A stretch of 64,000 nt of DNA from Molossus alvarezi (taxonomy: Eukaryota > Chordata > Mammalia > Chiroptera > Molossidae): the NCBI GenBank assembly GCA_037176705.1, contig CM073887.1:45260001-45324000 (forward strand), in the 5' to 3' direction. A program made the position numbers and the translations under genes. Below, in pieces: positions 43,001 through 55,983 of the stretch (the stretch's first letter is position 1; the number at the start of each line of letters is the position of its first letter). The notes below the pieces were generated by a model. That model ran no database searches and was not told the origin of the DNA. It saw nothing but the letters and a program-made list of their open reading frames with translations.

Positions 43001-43840
43001 GCTGCAGAGAAGTTTTGTGTCCTGCAAGCAACTGGGACTCAGAGATTGAGGGGAAACTAGGGTATGTAGTGTGGGAAAGACTGCCGAAGCTGGGAGAAGG
43101 AAGGCACTCTGATATAAATGGGGTGTGTACTCTGTCATAGGGAGGCAGGAGAGGATGCTAGTAAGGGTCTGAATTGGAAGTCTCTGTTCTGTATTGCCGT
43201 TCAGATGACATCACCTGGACCTGAACCTGCAGTTGGCAAAACAACTCTGGGAAATTGAGAGTCCAAGGAGAATGGGCCACTTATTCTTCTAACGATGAGG
43301 ATGATTGAAGGGAAGTAGAATGGAATTTGCTGAAGATGTAAATTGTTGGATTTTGAAACAAGCTGAATTTGCTCTCCACTGAGAACTTCAGGCTAGTGTG
43401 GAGGTGGGGAGCAGCTAGATGATCTAAAGGAGCAAGGAGGAAATTTTGGGCTTAGGGATACTGCCTTTCCCAGGGCCAGGTCAGTCCCAACTGGAACCAT
43501 TGCCAGTTCCCAGGAATCTATCAACCTGCCGGCAGAGGTTTTTCCTGAGCTCTGAATTTTGCTTTCTTATTGCAAGGGTGACTTAGGGTGATTTGATGAA
43601 CAAATTCTCCAAGCCTCAACTTGCAACATCTGAGGGCTGGTGAATTTGAAGGATGATTGCAAAAAGTTGCAGAATGAGTGAAGAATGTAATTGCAGTTCC
43701 TTAGCCCCTCTGTTTCTCGGAGATGCAGGATCGGTGATTTAGCAGAGGAAGCTGACTTGCATAGGGAGAGGTGTCCATCAGATATTTTTTCTTTATAAGA
43801 AATATACGATGGTCAAAAAATTTGCATGGAGCGGTAGTTG
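43001..43840. other. Unique sequence
   Basis: Nothing recognised. Confidence 0.45.
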
Positions 43841-43851
43841 AGCTAATTTAC

Positions 43852-44050
43852 TTTTTTTTCTTTTTTAGATAGAGTAGAAAGAAGGGAGGGAGGGAGGGAG
43901 AGAGATACATCAATTGGTTGCCTCCTGCAGGACCCCTGTGGGCCCAGGGATCAAACCTGCAACTAGGTGCCTGCCCTTGGCCGGGAATCGAACCCAAGAC
44001 CCTTTGGTCCCCAGCTGATGCTCTAACCACTTAGCCATACGCTGCCAGGG
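43852..44050 (-). mobile_element. Ves SINE, diverged
   Basis: Minus-strand, short body, head gtatggctaagtggttagag in reverse. Flanks share an ATTTACT phrase on both sides. The 3' hairpin is missing. Confidence 0.82.
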
Positions 44051-44074
44051 CAACCTGATTTACTCTTTGTAGAG

Positions 44075-44323
44075 CAGTGTTTTCTGCACTGGTTTGTCCA
44101 TGACCTACATTAAGAAATAAGATTTACATCATGGCCTCGTACACTCAATCATGTATGTAAAAATCTAATTCAAGTACATAAAGCACTGTTATCCTTGATG
44201 TAATCTCGTCTGATACTTTTATTTTCTAGTCTATTATTTTTCATTGAAAAATGCCTGTTGTCTCCCACTAAATTGATTTAACCACTCTGTAATGGATCCT
44301 AGCCCACAGTTTGAAAAACACAG
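44075..44323. mobile_element. hAT-type MITE with 8-bp duplication
   Basis: The left end CAGTGTTTTCTGCACT and right end AGTTTGAAAAACACAG are imperfect inverted repeats. TTGTAGAG (44067-44074) and TTATAGAG (44324-44331) form an 8-bp duplication with one mismatch. The interior includes ctaaattgatttaaccactc. Old eutherian type; exact family not named. Confidence 0.82.
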
Positions 44324-44339
44324 TTATAGAGACTTTTCA

Positions 44340-44620
44340 CATCTTGTAAGTATTTATTAAGCTGCTCATGTGCGGAGCTACTCTTATTAGTGCTGTAGGT
44401 AGAAGGAAGCATGGAAGAGACGGAAAGTTGACAGGCTCATTGGAGAGTTAAGATGTACCTATGATTAAGGAGCAAGGCAAAATGATTAAATGCCAAAATG
44501 AAAAACAAGTATTCATAGAGTTCAGAGGAAGGGGTGAGCAACCTGTGTTGTACTGGCTTGGAAAAACTTCAGAATAGGGAAGGAAGTCTGGGATGAACCT
44601 TTTTGGGGGTCTCATGGTGC
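44340..44620 (-). mobile_element. L2-like fragment
   Basis: Weak reverse landmarks: gtaagtatttattaagctgc, acttcagaatagggaaggaa. Confidence 0.38.
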
Positions 44621-46290
44621 CGTGGCATGGTGCAAGCTTGGTGTTGGGGATGTACCCAGTGTGTGTAAGAGTGATGAACATAGGGTAGGGAGAAATCAGG
44701 TTGGCAAGGTGGGTTAGGATTAAAAGGTAGTGTAGGGGTTACACCTAGGTGACCCAAAGAATGTATTCAGTCCTTAGACGTGTTATAATTTGGACTACCC
44801 AAAGGTTTTTATAAAACTTGGGAGCGATTTAGAAAAACCTCTGGATTTAGGATTGTCTTAAAGAATCAGACCAGGCAGGCTTCTAGAGCTGAGTGGTGGC
44901 TGTTCCCTAGATGTGGGAGACAGGTCTTGTGGCCTCCAGTTGTCATAGTGCCAGTGCTCCTGTTGCCTCAGTCCAGTCGCTTTACACTCCCTGCTTTGTC
45001 CTGCAGGTCTTTGGGTTTTCGACCTGAGTCTTCAGGAGGATTCGGGTAGGAGTCTGACCTTTTGGAACCTCAGGTATCTCTGTGCAAATGATTTGTTTTA
45101 GGCAGGTCAGCAGCACTTTCTGAATTGCTGTTGGCTGGGATTTTGCATTATTTTTCGATTGATTGGAATGGTACTAATTAGAGGGCTTTGTGACATATTC
45201 TCTATAGTGAGGCAAATCTCTAGTGACCCTGAGATCTCTCAAGCCTTTCCATTTTCCACTGGCTTTCATGGTTAGATCGTGGCTCCTGGCATGTATCCAC
45301 TAAGAACGATGTGGAGGTAATAACTTGGTGAGATGTGAGTCATGGCTGCCAAATGCCGTATGATATTAGTCTCTCAGGAGCTTTGGTTCTGTGAGTCAAT
45401 AATAAAGGAATAGCAAGGTGAGGAGCTGTATCATGTCTTCTATCCTTACTCCTAGGATGGCCCCAGGGGGTAGGCCTCCAGGATCCCAAGATTCATGAGA
45501 AATACCGAGTAACTGGTCCAAGCCCAGGTGTTAATGCAACTGACTCCTGGAAAATTAGGCTGCTTTTAAGACCAGCTGAAGTGAGTAAGTTCAGGTCTCT
45601 GTGGTCCTGAGACAGTTTGGTTTGCCCTGGGAGTCCATGGCCACTGTTATGCCTCCCCAGGTGAGCTACAGGCGAGAAGGACTGAGCAAAAGCACCCTGT
45701 ATTTTACAGGTTGCACAATCTGATTATTTTGAAATACTACTTTTGTATCATTAAAAAAAAAATTGAAACTGAAGAGCTTTTTGCTTAAAAATGTGTGGCC
45801 TGAGGATGCAAGGATAATCAGAAGTTTGCCGAATCAGATGAAATGAAACTCATTTCCTGTTTTACATAATGGTTCAGTTTACTAGATCAGAGAAATGATG
45901 TAGCAGCTATTGTACACTGTGGCTTTGTAGGAAAGTAGTTAACAGTTTCTTAAGATATGATGGTTCATATTAAATGAGTGGAAGAATGTGAGCTGGATGG
46001 TGTTATTAATTTATTTTGATGATGTTATTAATAGGCAAAAACTGTTAATTAGTGGCACTGAGTCAGCCTGGAAGGGGGTCTGAAAATGAGTGCCACAGGA
46101 TTCTATTCTTGGCCTTGAGCTGTTCACCATTTTTCCAGTGTTGTGGATGAAGATACTGAACGTATGTTTTGTCAGCCTTGTTGATAGCACAGAGGTGGGA
46201 GGGATTGCTTATTTAGTAGATAAATCAAGGTTCGAAATCATCCAGAATGAGGGCCAAATTAAAAAACTCAGTAAGAGGTACATGTAAAGT
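44621..46290. other. Unique sequence
   Basis: 1.7 kb with no recognised repeat or gene; the second long repeat-poor stretch downstream of CpG island C. Confidence 0.5.
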
Positions 46291-46298
46291 CTGAGTTC

Positions 46299-46564
46299 TT
46301 TTTTATTTATTATTATTATTTTTTATCCTCATCTGAGGACATTTTTTTTTTTTGTTCAGATAGAGTAGGAGGGAGAGAGAGTAAGAGAGAGAGAGAGAGA
46401 GAAACATCGATGTGAAAGAGACACATCGAGTGGTTGCCACCCGCACGACCCAACCAGGGCCAGGGACAAACTGCAACTGAGATACATGCCCTTAGTGGGA
46501 ACTGAACCTGGGTCTCTCTGGACTGCAGGCCGATGCACTAACTGCTGAGCCAAACCGGCCAGGG
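46299..46564 (-). mobile_element. Ves SINE, long type
   Basis: Minus-strand with a (tta)n-rich tail. CTGAGTTC at 46291-46298 and 46565-46572. Confidence 0.94.
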
Positions 46565-46572
46565 CTGAGTTC

Positions 46573-46897
46573 ATTTTTAAAATTTGAATTGTAATGTGTT
46601 GAGATGTTCATACATCCTGTTCAGATAATCCCACTTATAGAGAGATAGCTGAGAACATACCCAAAATGTTATGCACAGAGATTATTTAGAGTTTGGGAAT
46701 AACCTAAATAACCAATGGTATGAGTGGGCTGGAAGTGATCTATAAGTGATTTGTATGAACGTGTCTTTATAATAAGTATTATAGCCATTACAAATATTGG
46801 TTAGGAATAATTTTAAAATAACATGGGCAAGGGTTTCTGCTAAAAGTTCACGTGCATTTGCAATATGATTTCAAATCTTAAAGAAACAAAAGTACAC
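46573..46897. other. AT-rich sequence, possibly an old L1 piece
   Basis: cagataatcccacttataga and gtttgggaataacctaaata resemble degraded L1 ORF2 3' text; not firm. Confidence 0.35.
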
Positions 46898-46913
46898 AGA
46901 AAATGACTGGAAG

Positions 46914-47134
46914 GCCTGGCCGGTGTGGCTCAGTGGTTGAGCATCGACCCATGCACCAAGAGGTTGCCGGTTCGATTCCCAGTCAGGACACATGCCCAGG
47001 TTGTGGGCCAAGTCCCCAGTGCGGAGCATGCAGGAGGCGGCCAATTGATGTTCTCTCTAATCGATGTTTCGATTTCTCTCTCCCTCTTCCATCCTCTCCT
47101 TCTAAAATCAATAAAGAAAAAAAAAAGTTTTTAA
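46914..47134 (+). mobile_element. Ves SINE, short type
   Basis: 17-bp perfect duplication AGAAAATGACTGGAAGG at 46898-46914 and 47135-47151. Tail aaaatcaataaagaaaaa. Confidence 0.96.
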
Positions 47135-47269
47135 AGAAAATGACTGGAAGGAAATTACTAATTTTAACACTGAAATAATACTGGTTGCTTCTAGATGGAT
47201 CGAGTTGAATGACTTTCTTTACATTTAAAATTTATTATTTGTGTTTCTATAATGTGTATGTATCACAGT

Positions 47270-48420
47270 GGAAAAAACACTGCCATACACACACACACAT
47301 ACAATTTTAGATTCACAGCAAAAGTGAGAGGAAGGTACAGATTTCCCATAAAACCTCCTGCCCCCACACATGCATAGCCTCCCCCATTATCAACATCCCC
47401 CACCAGAGTGGGACATTTGTTACAACCGATGAACCAAAGTTGACACATCACTATCAGTCTAAGTCCATAGTTTACATTAGCGTTCATTCTTGGTGTTGCA
47501 CATTCTGAGTTTGGACAAAGGTACAGTGACATGCATGCCCCATTCCAGTACCATACAGTGCTTTCTCTGCCCTAAAAACCTCTGCTCTGCCGTTCACCCC
47601 TCCCTCGCCCCACCCCCTGGCAGCCGCTGACCTTTTTATTGTCTTGACAGTTTTGCTTTTCCACTGTGTTATATAGTTGGGACCACAGAGTATGCAGCCT
47701 TTTCAGTTCAGCTTCTTTCACTTAGTAATGTGCATGTAGGCCTCCTCCATTGCTTGTCATGGCTTGATAGCTCATTTCCTTTTAGTGCTGAATAATATTC
47801 CATTGTCTGGATGTACCACAGTTTATCCTAAATTGTCCTACTGAAGGACATCTTGTTTACTTCCAAGTTTTGGCAGTTATGAATAAAGCTGCCATAAACA
47901 TCTGTGTGCAGGTTTTTGTGTGGACATACATTTTCAACTCCTTTAGGTGAGTACCAGGGAGCGCTGTCACTGGATTAAATGCTAAGAGTATGTTTAGTTT
48001 TGTAAGAAACTGCCAAAGTGGCTGAACCATTTTGCATTCCTGCCAGCAGTGAATTAGATAGAGTTTCTGTTGCTCCACATCCCCACCAACATTTGGTGTT
48101 GTCAGTGTTCTGGATTTTGGTCATTCTACTAGGTGTGTAATAGTATCTTGTTTTAATTTACATTTCCCTAATGACACGATGACATCTTTTTATGTGCTTT
48201 TTTTTTTTTTTTGCCACCTTAGGTCTTCTTTGGTGAGGTGTCTGTTAAGGTCTTTGGCCAATTTTTAAATCAAGTTGTTTGTTTCCTTATTGCTGTTTTG
48301 AGAGTTCTTTGTATGTTATGGATAATAGTCCATCAGTGGTATCTTTTGCACATATTTTCTCCCAGTCTGTGGTTTGTCCCCCCCACCCCCTTAAACATTG
48401 CTATTTTAAAAACATTTCAT
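47270..48420 (-). mobile_element. L1 (L1M type) 3' region, minus strand
   Basis: Long reverse L1 match: attttagattcacagcaaaa, catagcctcccccattatca, ctgaataatattccattgtc, ttggtgttgtcagtgttctg, ctgttaaggtctttggccaa. Old, with many stops. Confidence 0.88.
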
Positions 48421-48449
48421 TGTTTAAGACAGGATGGGAAAAAGTAGAA

Positions 48450-48610
48450 GGTTCATTCAGTGACCAATCTTGAGTATCTGCCTGCTTTGTGTCACACACC
48501 AGATGAGGCACTGGAGTCACAAAATAAGACACAGTCCCTGACCTGAAACCGATAATCCAGTCACAAGGGGCAGACCCACAGGTGAACAGACAAGCACAGT
48601 GTAACCCTGC
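48450..48610 (-). mobile_element. L2-like fragment
   Basis: Reverse wording: atctgcctgctttgtgtcac, agatgaggcactggagtcac, acacagtccctgacctg. Confidence 0.5.
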
Positions 48611-48810
48611 TGGTAACTCCAGGCCTGTGGAGGAGGGGCAGATCATGTGGCAAAAATTTTTGAGATTATTCTGTTGTTTGTACTACATTTAATATGAGTC
48701 CTGAGTGGGATGAGGCTTTTAAAAATTGAATCCAGTTCTCAGCTGGATCAGGAATTCATCCATCCATGATAGGATCTAGTTTTTGTTGTTGTTGGTGGTG
48801 GTGGTAATTA

Positions 48811-49040
48811 TTACCCCAGGATATTTTTTCCACTGATTTTTAGAAAGAGTGGAAGGGAGGGAGGAGGGGGAGAGAGAGAGAGACACGTGAGAGAGATACA
48901 TCGATTGGTTGCCTCCTGCACATACCCCAACCAGGGCGGGGATTGAGCCCGCAACCTAGGCATGTGCCCGGACCAGGAATCAAACTGGGACCTTTCAGTC
49001 CATGGGGTGATGCTCAGTCCACTGAGCCACACCTGCTGGG
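48811..49040 (-). mobile_element. Ves SINE, diverged
   Basis: Minus-strand copy with cccaggatattttttccac at its 3' end, preceded by a (TGT)n/(TGG)n stretch (48784-48806) that may have replaced the poly-A. Head ends gagccacacctgctggg. Confidence 0.85.
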
Positions 49041-50058
49041 TGGGGTGCCATGATTTAAAAGAAACATGAACCAGCAAGACTATCCACAGGAAGGTAACTT
49101 TCATGGTTATCAAGCATAGGAAATAGTAGAATTGTTAATATTTGTTCCTGGTGTTGGGGTTTCACCAATGGATAGAACAATGGCTTTATCCTCTCTAGCT
49201 TCGGATCCCTTGTCTGTAGAATGATGACACTGAAGTTGATGAGCTTTAAGATTCCTTTAAGCCCTAAAGACTAGGAGAGCAGATTTCAGTTTCATATGTA
49301 AAAGGGTTTTTCAGCTGGCAGAGCTGCCCAATAATGGGAATGTTTGCCCATGGAACAGTGTGCTTCCCATTTTTGGGGGTAATCAAGTTGGAGGAATGCT
49401 GTTGAGTAGGAATACTGTAGAAGAGAAGGCAGGAATTAAGCTGACTTCCACAGTCCTTTCTAGTTCTTAGGGTCAGGTTATTAGGTGACTTGTCACAACT
49501 GGAAGATAATATCTAGTTGCGTAGTATTTGAGTCAATATCATCATGTCAGCTTTTTAAAAAACTGTTTGTAAATGGGTCCCAACATTTTTGAGAGGACCC
49601 TTCTAGGGTCACTTTAGAAAGGATGAAGAGAAGTATTCCAAGGTGGGCCAGGGCTCGGTTTGTGGCCACAGGGCCACTGAAAATTGAATTTGGTCTTTAG
49701 GAAAGTGTAAAGGTTGGGGCTTGGGTGCAAATGGCAAATAACACAAAATAAAATAGATTGACACATAAAAGACTAATGTGTGTATTGGCCAGTTCTAGTC
49801 AGCATAACGAATGAATCAAGACAGGGCTCTTTAATTGAATGATAGGTGCTCTGTTTGGCTGTGGGGGACCTGGGAGTGACCTTGACTATCTTCTTTCTAT
49901 TTCCAACGCAGCAGATTCCATCGCCAGGTATAGCACTGTAAATGTCATACTGACACCTGGGAAGAGAGAGGGCCCTGTGATTGCTTTGTAGGTTTAGCAA
50001 CAAAGAGGACAAGAGATAGATAAATTTAAAGACACTTTTGAGTGGGATTTTCCCTGAA

Positions 50059-50061
<3 letters not shown>
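49041..50061. other. Unique sequence
   Basis: No gene. 49185-49275 has MIR-like wording on the plus strand (tcggatcccttgtctgtaga), too weak to call. Confidence 0.45.

Positions 50062-50100
<39 letters not shown>
50062..50100. repeat. (AT)n microsatellite
   Basis: About 19 uninterrupted AT units, likely polymorphic. Confidence 0.95.
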
Positions 50101-50103
<3 letters not shown>

Positions 50104-51133
50104 TATATCAGACAAGAAGTTTGTGGTTTGAGTTAAAATGTTTTCATTTTGCATTTTTATTATTTATGGCTTACATGTAGAAAATGTGATTATTTATGCC
50201 TAACGTTTACTTAAATTTATGGTTTATTTAGGAAACACCCTGATTATTTAAAATTTTTAGATTTTCTTCCTGATATTTTTGGCTTGCTTTTTTTTTTTTT
50301 TTTTTTTTTTCTGTTGTAGGCACTGCCAGGGCTAAATCACATAGCAAACGTTTCTTAGAGAGCTCTGCGAAGAGAATAGAGGTTTATCTCATCTTCGGAG
50401 AATGTCACAAGATGATTTCTATCTCCACATGATTCAGGCTCACACTTTGGCATTTGAAAAATTAGTATTTGTCAAGAAAGCACTCTCAAGAGTAAAACAG
50501 TTTTGGGGTGCATGATTTACGGAATGGCAGTTTTAGAAGTATGTAAAAATATAGGCAGAACTTGATTATTTGGAGCTAAAATTGGAAATCTTTGTGCACT
50601 GGTGATAAAGGGCTGTTTTCCTGGATCTCAGTTTCATCTGGGCCCCACACAGCGTATGGCACATCAGCTCTGCTTGTTGAATTGCTATGAATTGGTTCCC
50701 TGGGCCACATAGAGTGGGTATGGGAAAAACTTACACTGCCATATGCTTTTTTTTTTTTTTAGAAAAAGCAAAATACAATGAGAAATAATAAAAACTCTCA
50801 GCCTTTTTTGTCCTTTGAGTATTGGGAAGTCATAAAACACTTTTAGTAAAAATAACCGCATTCAGCGGCTGTTTTTCAAAGTGCCGAGGGAATGAGAAAC
50901 TCCCTCTTCTCTTTCTATCTCTTTCTATTTTTCTTCTGCTGCCGAAAATGAATTGCTCTTGGTGTGCCATTCTTAAATTCATGTGTCCTCTATCCATTTT
51001 AATCTTGTTACCTATTTTTATGGTGACTGTCGCCATGGTACTCTGTGCTCTTTACATAGCATAACAGAGATTTCAGATGTCTGATAGGACAGCTCACAGT
51101 TCTGCTGGGGCTGGCAGAGACACAGTGTTTGAG
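50101..51133. other. Unique sequence
   Basis: Poly-T at 50287-50310 is followed by ctgttgtaggcactgccagg, which resembles a polypyrimidine tract plus acceptor, but no exon could be supported. Confidence 0.4.
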
Positions 51134-51360
51134 TAGCTTTTTTTTTTTTTTTTTTAATTGAGGTATAATTTGCATACAGTGGAATGCTCAGATCTTAAGT
51201 GTGCTGGTTAATCAGTTTTGACAAATGCATTTTGAGACATTACCATCACCCCAGAAGTGTTCCTCGTGACTGTTTCCAGATTATCCCCCTCCACCCCCCA
51301 ACCAGAAGGACTACAGTTCTGATTTCTATCACCCCAGGTTAGTTTTGCCAACTCGGTCTT
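51134..51360 (-). mobile_element. L1 3'UTR fragment, minus strand
   Basis: A poly-T start followed by aattgaggtataatttgcat and cagttttgacaaatgcattt, the reverse 3' end of old L1. Confidence 0.7.
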
Positions 51361-52838
51361 AATATTAGAATGTTGTGCTTCTGAGGACTTTATACATAGT
51401 GCTTTGAAGAGGTGGAGGGGGTGTGTGTGTTTAAATATCAGTATCCTATATGATTAGGTAGTCCTGGTGAGTCAGAATTATTTTGGAGCCTGTCTGATGG
51501 AGAATTCAGGTTTTTCTGTGTCCATGGGATCCAGATTAATGTTAGGAATAAGTGTGATTGGGCAGGGCTGCCGTTATTGGCATGTGTGTGTGTTTGTGTT
51601 AGTTTGTTGTGTTGGAGAGTTGGAATCCTCAGCTAGAACTGGAATGATTCCTAGGACATCCCCTTGGATTACCCAGAAGCCCCCAACACACTTGCTCTGT
51701 TTTCCCCCCTGCCTTTTCCTTGAACTAGCATATAAATTTAACAATCCGCAGAGTTACAGAGTTGGGCTTGTAATATTGAAACAAGATCCGTGTTGCAAAG
51801 CCCAGAGCTTTGCTCTGCTGAGCTGTCAGCCTCCTGGGAAGCATGTGCCCCCAGACATATTAATGAAATGTATTGAACAGGGTCAGTTTCTATCTTATTT
51901 TTTAAATTAAATGGGTAAGTGAAATTTTATTACACATGCAGTCAGTGAACACCTTCTTCCCAGGAAAAAAGAAATGCAAACCTAGAGCAAACAAATTCTT
52001 CCTTGACAACCATTCCTAATCCAGTCCTTCCCCAGAGGCCAGCCACTGTTACAAGTTTGTTGGTGTTTTTCAAATGCTTTATTTTATATACCTATAGAAC
52101 TTTTAAAAAGTGAAGCATGGCACCGGGAGTATTGTCCCCCCTGTCCCGCCCACAAGGGTACCTCTTGGTGATTTCTTCCTATCCTTATGTAGGTCTTGAT
52201 TTTGTTTAACCCCTGAATGTCCTCTCTTAGAATCAGAAGGCTAAACCATTTTTCAGCCTTCCCCTAATTGGTGGACATTTAAAACTATTTCCAAATCCTC
52301 TACTGTTACAAATGTAAACTTGGCTACGTTTGCTTCTTTGTAACACAGGTGAGTTTATCCAGGGTAGACACAGAAAAAGAGGCGTTGCTGTGTACTAGGG
52401 CCCTTTAAATTGAAATCCTAATGAAGACACATGACAAGGTCAGTTACTAGCTTACTTCATGTAGGCCAGGGCGGATTTGAAGCATGTTCAGACACGAAGC
52501 AGTTTAAGGCTAGCACAGGGTTTAGAGGTGTGCTAGGTGGGCCCCCGGCCCTGCACCCCTCCTCCCTGCCATGAGTTAGCACTGGTGGACTGGAAGGGTT
52601 GGGCCCCAGAGTTAATTCCATTTGGTCTCCCCCACCCCCCGAGGACTTTGGCCTGCATATTGGCTGTGGTTGTGTGCAGAGGATTACAGAGTGGGTAAGC
52701 AGCACACTGTGGACTAGATGGTCAATTCTAAACCCAGTTCATTCCCTAACTGGAGACCTTCAGTTAGCATTTTTCTCTGGGCCAGCTTTAGAATACAGGG
52801 TACCATATCGTTAAATGCCCAAGCACCAGGTGAGGCTT
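51361..52838. other. Unique or unassigned sequence
   Basis: 51900-52330 reads like an old repeat (ggccagccactgttacaagt) but is not assigned. No gene supported. Confidence 0.4.
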
Positions 52839-52848
52839 TTGGAAGCAT

Positions 52849-53104
52849 ATTAAATCTTTAAAATAAATAAATAAATAAATATATATATATATTTTCCCTT
52901 TATTGATTTTAGAGATAGAGGAAGGAAGAGGGAGAGAGAAATAGAAACATTGATGAGAGAGAACATGGATTGGCTGCCTCCTGCATGCCCCCCACTGGGG
53001 ATTTGACCCACAACCTGGGCGTGTGCCTTGACCAGGAATCAAACTGGTGACCTCTTGGTGCATGGGTCGATCGATGCTCAACCACTGAGCCACACCGACC
53101 GGGC
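52849..53104 (-). mobile_element. Ves SINE, short type
   Basis: Minus-strand, with an (AAAT)n and TA-rich tail (52861-52892). Duplication TTGGAAGCAT at 52839-52848 and 53105-53114. An extra tcga unit (gggtcgatcgatgc) lies in the head. Confidence 0.94.
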
Positions 53105-53114
53105 TTGGAAGCAT

Positions 53115-53945
53115 TTTAGTGTTCTTAGAAAAAGAATCTAGAACACTGTTATATACTTTAATGAACAATTTCATTTTATGTGGAAAAGGATAGCATGTGT
53201 CGCTGGATTTACACTTCTTGAAAACTGGAAAATTGAACATTTGTCATATCAGGCCAAACTCATGCCTTTAGGAGCCAGTGTAGCAAGGGAGGGCTTGCCT
53301 GTTTCCCTCTTGAAGGGCACATGCTGCCACCACTGATCACCTGGGAGGCAGAACCCCTTGGCAGCCTTAATCGCTTCACATGCATTCGCCTTCAGATCCC
53401 TTACAGAGATGTTAATGGCAGTGGTTCTGGATCCGACCCCAGGGGAACCCCATCATTGCGTTCAAGCAATTGCCCAAACCCAGTAATGCATTTATATTGC
53501 CTTCTTTGGGGAACTGAGGTGTCTCTTCTGGTCTCCTGCGAGTGTTAGCAGGCACCCCCTTTTCTGTCATTTCAGAATTTGGTGACAGAGTTAGCGCCCT
53601 ACCTTATCTCTTCCATTTGCTAGTTTCTCACGGGGCTCTGCTGGCGTTGATTTTTCTGGTGGCTTTAGTGGACCCCCCCCTCTCACAGCGCATTTAGGTG
53701 ACTGTCTTCAGCAACCCCGGCAGCAATCAGGATTCCCAGTGTGGACACTTCTCTAATTTTATAGGGGGTAGGTGGTGGTGTGTGGGTTTTTTTGTTTTGT
53801 TTTGAGTACTTTTGTAGTGGTGTTGGACACAACGATTTTCTGTTTGTTTGTTTTGGCCTTTGTGACCATGGTAGAGTGACAGTCTGATCTGCAGTGACGT
53901 AGAGGTCCCTTTCCTGGATTCTGACTGTTGCCACAGAGCTCTTAC
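53115..53945. other. Unique sequence
   Basis: Nothing recognised. Confidence 0.5.
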
Positions 53946-53963
53946 AGGATTTCAATTTTTTTT

Positions 53964-54208
53964 GTTTTTATCCACCCCCGAGGACATTTTTCCATTTTTT
54001 ATTCAGATAGAGCAGGAGGGAGAGAAAGGAAGAGAGAGAGAGAGAAACATCGATGTGAAAAGATACATCGAGTGGCCGCCACCTGCACAACCCAGCCAGG
54101 GCCAGGGACAAAACTGCAACTGAAGTACATGCCCTTAGTGGGAACCGAACCTGGGTCTCTCTGGACCGCAGGCCGACGCTCTAACTGCTGAACCAAACTG
54201 GCCAGGGC
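53964..54208 (-). mobile_element. Ves SINE, long type
   Basis: Minus-strand. 18-bp perfect duplication AGGATTTCAATTTTTTTT at 53946-53963 and 54209-54226. The hairpin is altered (atccacccccgaggac). Confidence 0.96.
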
Positions 54209-54384
54209 AGGATTTCAATTTTTTTTTCTTCCTTTAAACGTATTGCACTGCCCTTGTCAATATTAGAGTTTACTGGCTGCTTTCTCCTATACTTACACAA
54301 AGTCTTCCCTGCCATCATTCCATAGGTTTGGCTCATCACTACTCAGTATGGTGCCTTCTTTTTTTTTTTTTTTTTTTTAGGCTG

Positions 54385-54680
54385 ACATTGAGCATTCTGT
54401 GCCAGGCACAGTGATTAGTACCCGAGGTGCATTTTTTCATTCTTTCCTAGGGTCCTCTCTCAGAGGAATCCGAATCCTAGGAAGAGGAGTTTGGTGACTC
54501 TACAAACCAAGGCACTGTTAAAAAGAACGGCATTGCTTCCTCACACCCTCAAGATATCCTGTGGAGTAGGAGCCACTGTAGTTCTCATTTAGGGGTGAGA
54601 AAACTGAGGCATAGAGTGGTGATGTAATCTGCCCAAGGTCACATAGTTGGGAAGTTAGGGCTCATTTGCAGGCCTGAGTG
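54385..54680 (-). mobile_element. MIR SINE, minus strand
   Basis: Landmarks: attctgtgccaggcacagtg, gagaaaactgaggcatagag, ctgcccaaggtcacatagtt. Preceded by poly-T 54359-54380. Confidence 0.75.
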
Positions 54681-54741
54681 TTTCACTGTGTATTCTTTTT
54701 GGGATATTTGGAAAAGTGTTAAATAAGAATACTTGTAGCCC

Positions 54742-54933
54742 TGCTTGGCTGGTGTGGCTCGTGGATTGAGCTTCATCCTAGGAACTGAGAAGGTCCCAGT
54801 TCGATTCCTGGGTCGCAGGCACAATCCCCAGTGTGAGGTGTGCAGGAGGCAGCCAATTGATGTTTCTCTCTCACATTGATGTTTCTCTCTCTCTCTCTCT
54901 CTCTCTAAAAAACCAGTGAAAACATATTTTAAA
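54742..54933 (+). mobile_element. Ves SINE, short type
   Basis: Plus-strand copy with an internal deletion in the region after the B box. A long imperfect duplication of about 21 bases ends TTGTAGCCCTG on both sides (54722-54743 and 54934-54955; two mismatches). Confidence 0.93.
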
Positions 54934-55129
54934 AATAAGATTAATTGTAGCCCTGATCCTGGGAGAACCCCCTGCTTGATACTTTGCTATTGCAGTACCC
55001 ATTTCATTTCCCTTCCATGCTCAAACCGCCCACACCACATTAACCTCTCAGTTAGTTTTTACTAACAAGGAGCCTTTAAGAGGTCGTTAGTCTAGCTTCT
55101 TACTTGATGCACAGTTTTCCTGTAGAATA

Positions 55130-55320
55130 TAGAAGAAAGAGCATAGCTTTTAGAATCAGACATATTTGAGTTCACACCTTAGTGCTGTCACCTTCTAGCT
55201 GTGTGGCCTCGGGAATATTACTCAACTTCCCGGAGTCTCCGTTTCCTCATCTGTGAAATGGAGAAGATGGTGATGTTATTGTGACTGGCACATACATCTT
55301 TGATAAATGACAGGTGTTAG
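55130..55320 (+). mobile_element. MIR SINE, plus strand
   Basis: Good forward MIR: aagagcatagcttttagaat, ccttctagctgtgtggcctc, gtttcctcatctgtgaaatg. Confidence 0.85.
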
Positions 55321-55970
55321 AACATTCCTGAGGGAATGCCAGTCTTGGAAAGGCCGCAGATTGCATTGGTTTCCTGTTTTCCTCTTGTCTGCTTAATCTG
55401 TACCCCAGTGCAGCCGTGGCCTATGCATCTTGGCCTTCTGAGTGTCCATTTATTTCATCCCTCGCTTCTCTCAGAACTCAGGAGCATGGCCATCTGGTCC
55501 CTGTGATTGAGCCACATTTATTGTGTCCTTTTGACTTAGAACGGCCTCACCAGTGAGCACTGATAAATGCTGCCACCCTGTCCATTTAAGGAGAAACATC
55601 CAAGAGTAGATATCCCAATATCTGGAACTCAGACTGGGGTAACCACTCACTCAACTTCCCCACCCCATTCCATCTTTGAAGTCATCCCCAGTCCTACAGT
55701 TACTGCGGCATGAAGATTCCTTAAATTGCCTCCTCCCCAGAAAGGTACTTCCTTGGTAGGTTGTGCCTCCCCAAGTCTCCCCGCACTGGGCTCGTTTTTC
55801 ACTGTGTATTTAAAAGATCTTCCTTTATAGTGTCTATAGTCTCTTTACTTTGGCGGACTTTGTGTTTTCTGGGGGAAACGTGTCTGTCTCCCTCACTCTC
55901 CAGTCACATAGCAGATTTAAAAAAACATTCAGAACACATTTCATTTCAACTTCTTTAATGTATATCAAAC
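55321..55970. other. Unique sequence
   Basis: Nothing recognised. Confidence 0.5.
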
Positions 55971-55983
55971 ACTTAACATTTTA

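Noticed and set aside
50311..50470. Possible exon after a poly-T and AG (ctgttgtaggcactgcc) with a short frame beginning at an ATG near 50403
   Set aside because: No recognisable protein similarity, no clear donor and no conservation evidence available from one sequence.
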